Assembly: GCA_034211175.1 (NCBI GenBank)
Contig: JAXHUH010000045.1
Location: 53,208 to 117,207 of the forward strand
Source of the DNA: JAXHUH01 sp034211175
Lineage (GTDB): Bacteria; Actinomycetota; Acidimicrobiia; Acidimicrobiales; CAIXPF01
Direction of reading: 5' to 3'
Length of the DNA stretch: 64,000 bases
In this document: in pieces, positions 62,979 through 64,000 of the stretch
Layout of the letters: each line of letters begins with the position of its first letter
Numbering within the stretch: the first letter of the stretch is position 1
Made by a program: the position numbers and the translations under genes
The notes under the pieces: generated by a model
Told to the model about the DNA's origin: nothing
The model's input: the letters and a program-made list of their open reading frames with translations, nothing else
Databases searched by the model: none

Positions 62979-63799
62979 TGACCAGCTCCGGCCGCACCCG
63001 CTCGCAGACCGAACCGATGCACGGTGCGGCCCCGGTCGCAGAGGTGGGCGACAGCGCGTTCCGCCGGCTCCGCCTCGCCAACCTCGCCCTCGTCGTCGCA
63101 CACCTGGGCCAGGCGGCGCTGATCCTGGCGCTGGCCAACGGGTTCACGATCGGGGTGACCGGCTCGTTCGCGACCGGGCCGCCGGGTACGCCACCGGGTG
63201 AGCCGTCGACGCTGTTCGAGCTGGCGATCGCCCCCGCGATCGCCGCGTTCCTCGCGCTCGCCGCGCTCGACCATCTCCTCGTGGCCCTGCCCGGGTTCGC
63301 GGACCGCTACCGACGGGGCCTGAGTGAGGGGCGGAACCTGTTCCGGTGGAGCGAGTACTCGCTCAGCGCCTCGCTGATGATCGTGCTGATCGCCATGCTC
63401 ACCGGCATCACCGACGTCGGTGCCCTCGTTGCCATCTTCGGCGTCAACGCCGCGATGATCCTCTTCGGCTGGCTCGTCGAGACGACCGGCGTCCCCGGCC
63501 GCAACGTCAACTGGACCGCGTTCGGGTTCGGCTGCGTCGCCGGCGCCGTGCCTTGGATCGCGATCACGATCGCCCTCGTCGGCGCCGAGCAGGACGGTGA
63601 GGTGCCGACGTTCGTCTACGGCATCTTCGTGTCGCTGTTCGTCCTGTTCAACAGCTTCGCGGTGAACATGGCCCTGCAGCAGGGCCGCGTCGGCCGCTGG
63701 CGCAACTACCTGTTCGGTGAGGCCGGCTACCTGGTGCTGAGCCTGGTCGCGAAGTCGGCCCTGGCCTGGCAGATCTTCGCCGGGACGCTGGCCGACTGA
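62978..63799 (+). CDS. Heliorhodopsin
   Basis: 273-aa seven-helix retinal protein of the heliorhodopsin class. Lys259 in LSLVAKSALAWQIFAGTL binds retinal, and Glu126 in FRWSEYSLSASLMIVLIAML is the predicted Schiff-base counterion. Helix 1 has VAHLGQ (His42) and helix 2 ALDHLL (His99), matching conserved heliorhodopsin histidines. TGPPGTPPGEPS in the first loop and NSFAVNMALQ are also typical. It differs from type I pumps by inverted membrane orientation (family knowledge). It begins within the VOC stop codon (TGATG) and ends at a strong hairpin. Function is unknown; signalling or modulation of a partner protein is proposed for the class. Confidence 0.97.
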   Translation: MTSSGRTRSQTEPMHGAAPVAEVGDSAFRRLRLANLALVVAHLGQAALILALANGFTIGVTGSFATGPPGTPPGEPSTLFELAIAPAIAAFLALAALDHLLVALPGFADRYRRGLSEGRNLFRWSEYSLSASLMIVLIAMLTGITDVGALVAIFGVNAAMILFGWLVETTGVPGRNVNWTAFGFGCVAGAVPWIAITIALVGAEQDGEVPTFVYGIFVSLFVLFNSFAVNMALQQGRVGRWRNYLFGEAGYLVLSLVAKSALAWQIFAGTLAD

Positions 63800-63830
63800 G
63801 GCGGCCCGGCCGGGATGCTCCCGGGCCGCC
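63800..63830 (+). terminator. Terminator-like hairpin after the heliorhodopsin gene
   Basis: GGCGGCCCGG (63800-63809), an 11-nt loop and CCGGGCCGCC (63821-63830), a perfect 10-bp stem starting at the base after the stop codon. No U-tract. Confidence 0.55.
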
Positions 63831-63866
63831 GTGACCGGCCGGCTGCGTTCCCGCCCGGACGCGCCG

Positions 63867-64000
63867 ATGGAGGTGAGTATTCCATTTACCAGCATCTGCA
63901 CCGATCCCCCTCCCTTCACCTTAACCCCGGAAATCCCTGGGGTGACGGTATTCAGTGGGGTCAACTTCAGCGGAACTGCCTACGAAACAGCGTTTGCAGA
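63867..64000 (+). CDS. Partial reading frame of foreign-looking composition
   Basis: From ATG 63867 (or GTG 63873) an open frame of 44 codons runs off the window: MEVSIPFTSICTDPPPF, later PGVTVFSGVNFSGTAYETAFA. Codons such as ATT, TTA, AGT, ACA and GTA are rare elsewhere in the window, and GC falls to roughly 50-55%. It could be the start of a horizontally acquired gene, a non-coding stretch, or an assembly junction. No family recognised. Confidence 0.35.
   Translation, partial: MEVSIPFTSICTDPPPFTLTPEIPGVTVFSGVNFSGTAYETAFA

Noticed and set aside
62573..63964. Minus-strand open frame opposite the VOC and heliorhodopsin genes, extending into the low-GC end.
   Set aside because: Antisense to a confidently identified heliorhodopsin; translation is low-complexity.

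Overview
This is a high-GC (roughly 70% or more) bacterial chromosome segment spanning the replication origin of an actinobacterium. Several marks point to Actinomycetota: two mycothiol-dependent (MDMPI-fold) proteins, DUF3566, DUF5318 and DUF6049 proteins, a CtpE-type P-type ATPase, a sigM-like sigma/anti-sigma pair beside trxB-trxA, and many apparently leaderless genes (a TANNNT box 6-7 nt before the start codon). Gene order matches the mycobacterial origin region, but sequences and gaps suggest a deep lineage such as Acidimicrobiia; that placement is inference. All family assignments come from reading motifs by eye, without database searches.

Layout. 0.2-6.5 kb, minus strand: a herA-sbcD(mre11)-sbcC(rad50)-nurA operon for DNA-end processing, archaeal in its make-up. 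6.8-20.5 kb: two flavodoxin-fold oxidoreductases, a HisN-type phosphatase, a TroA/ZnuA-like lipoprotein lacking expected metal ligands, an ECF sigma with a divergent anti-sigma, a CtpE-like cation ATPase, an MDMPI protein, a WhiG/FliA-class sigma factor, a dehydrogenase coupled to a 46-aa membrane peptide, tRNA-Ile(GAT), the DUF3566 membrane protein, a TadE-like protein and a second MDMPI-type protein. 20.5-30 kb, minus strand: gyrA, gyrB, dciA, recF, dnaN, dnaA, with the likely oriC between dnaN and dnaA. 30.4-37.2 kb, plus strand: rpmH, rnpA, yidD, yidC, jag, rsmG, a gene-free 1.8-kb block with six parS sites, then parA-parB. 37.7-48.2 kb, minus strand: trxA and trxB, a small membrane protein, a phosphotransferase, then a kinase, a SigM-like sigma, its anti-sigma, a DUF6049 protein and a GNAT enzyme. 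A TetR regulator faces this group. 48.5-64 kb: a class II histone-deacetylase-like amidohydrolase, VanZ, a methyltransferase, a RimJ-type GNAT, then DUF5318-ponA-rpsF-ssb-rpsR-rplI-dnaB, two fluoride-channel genes, pncB, a cNMP-binding protein, an HD hydrolase and a VOC protein translationally coupled to a heliorhodopsin. The last ~130 bases change sharply in composition and open a partial reading frame.

How it works together. The core supplies replication initiation (DnaA/oriC), clamp and gyrase, translation and RNA processing (RpmH, RnpA), membrane insertion (YidD/YidC/Jag) and chromosome segregation (ParAB on clustered parS). The flanks carry envelope genes (PBP1, kinase, DUF6049), redox genes (TrxA/TrxB) and stress sigma factors. 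Most worth a second look: the heliorhodopsin-VOC pair, the bacterial HerA-Mre11-Rad50-NurA operon, the parS array built partly from a duplicated ~150-bp module, the intact kinase sitting where mycobacteria have a MurJ-pseudokinase fusion, the SigM gene with no standard start codon in its conserved frame, and recurring 76-78 bp tandem duplications of gene ends.
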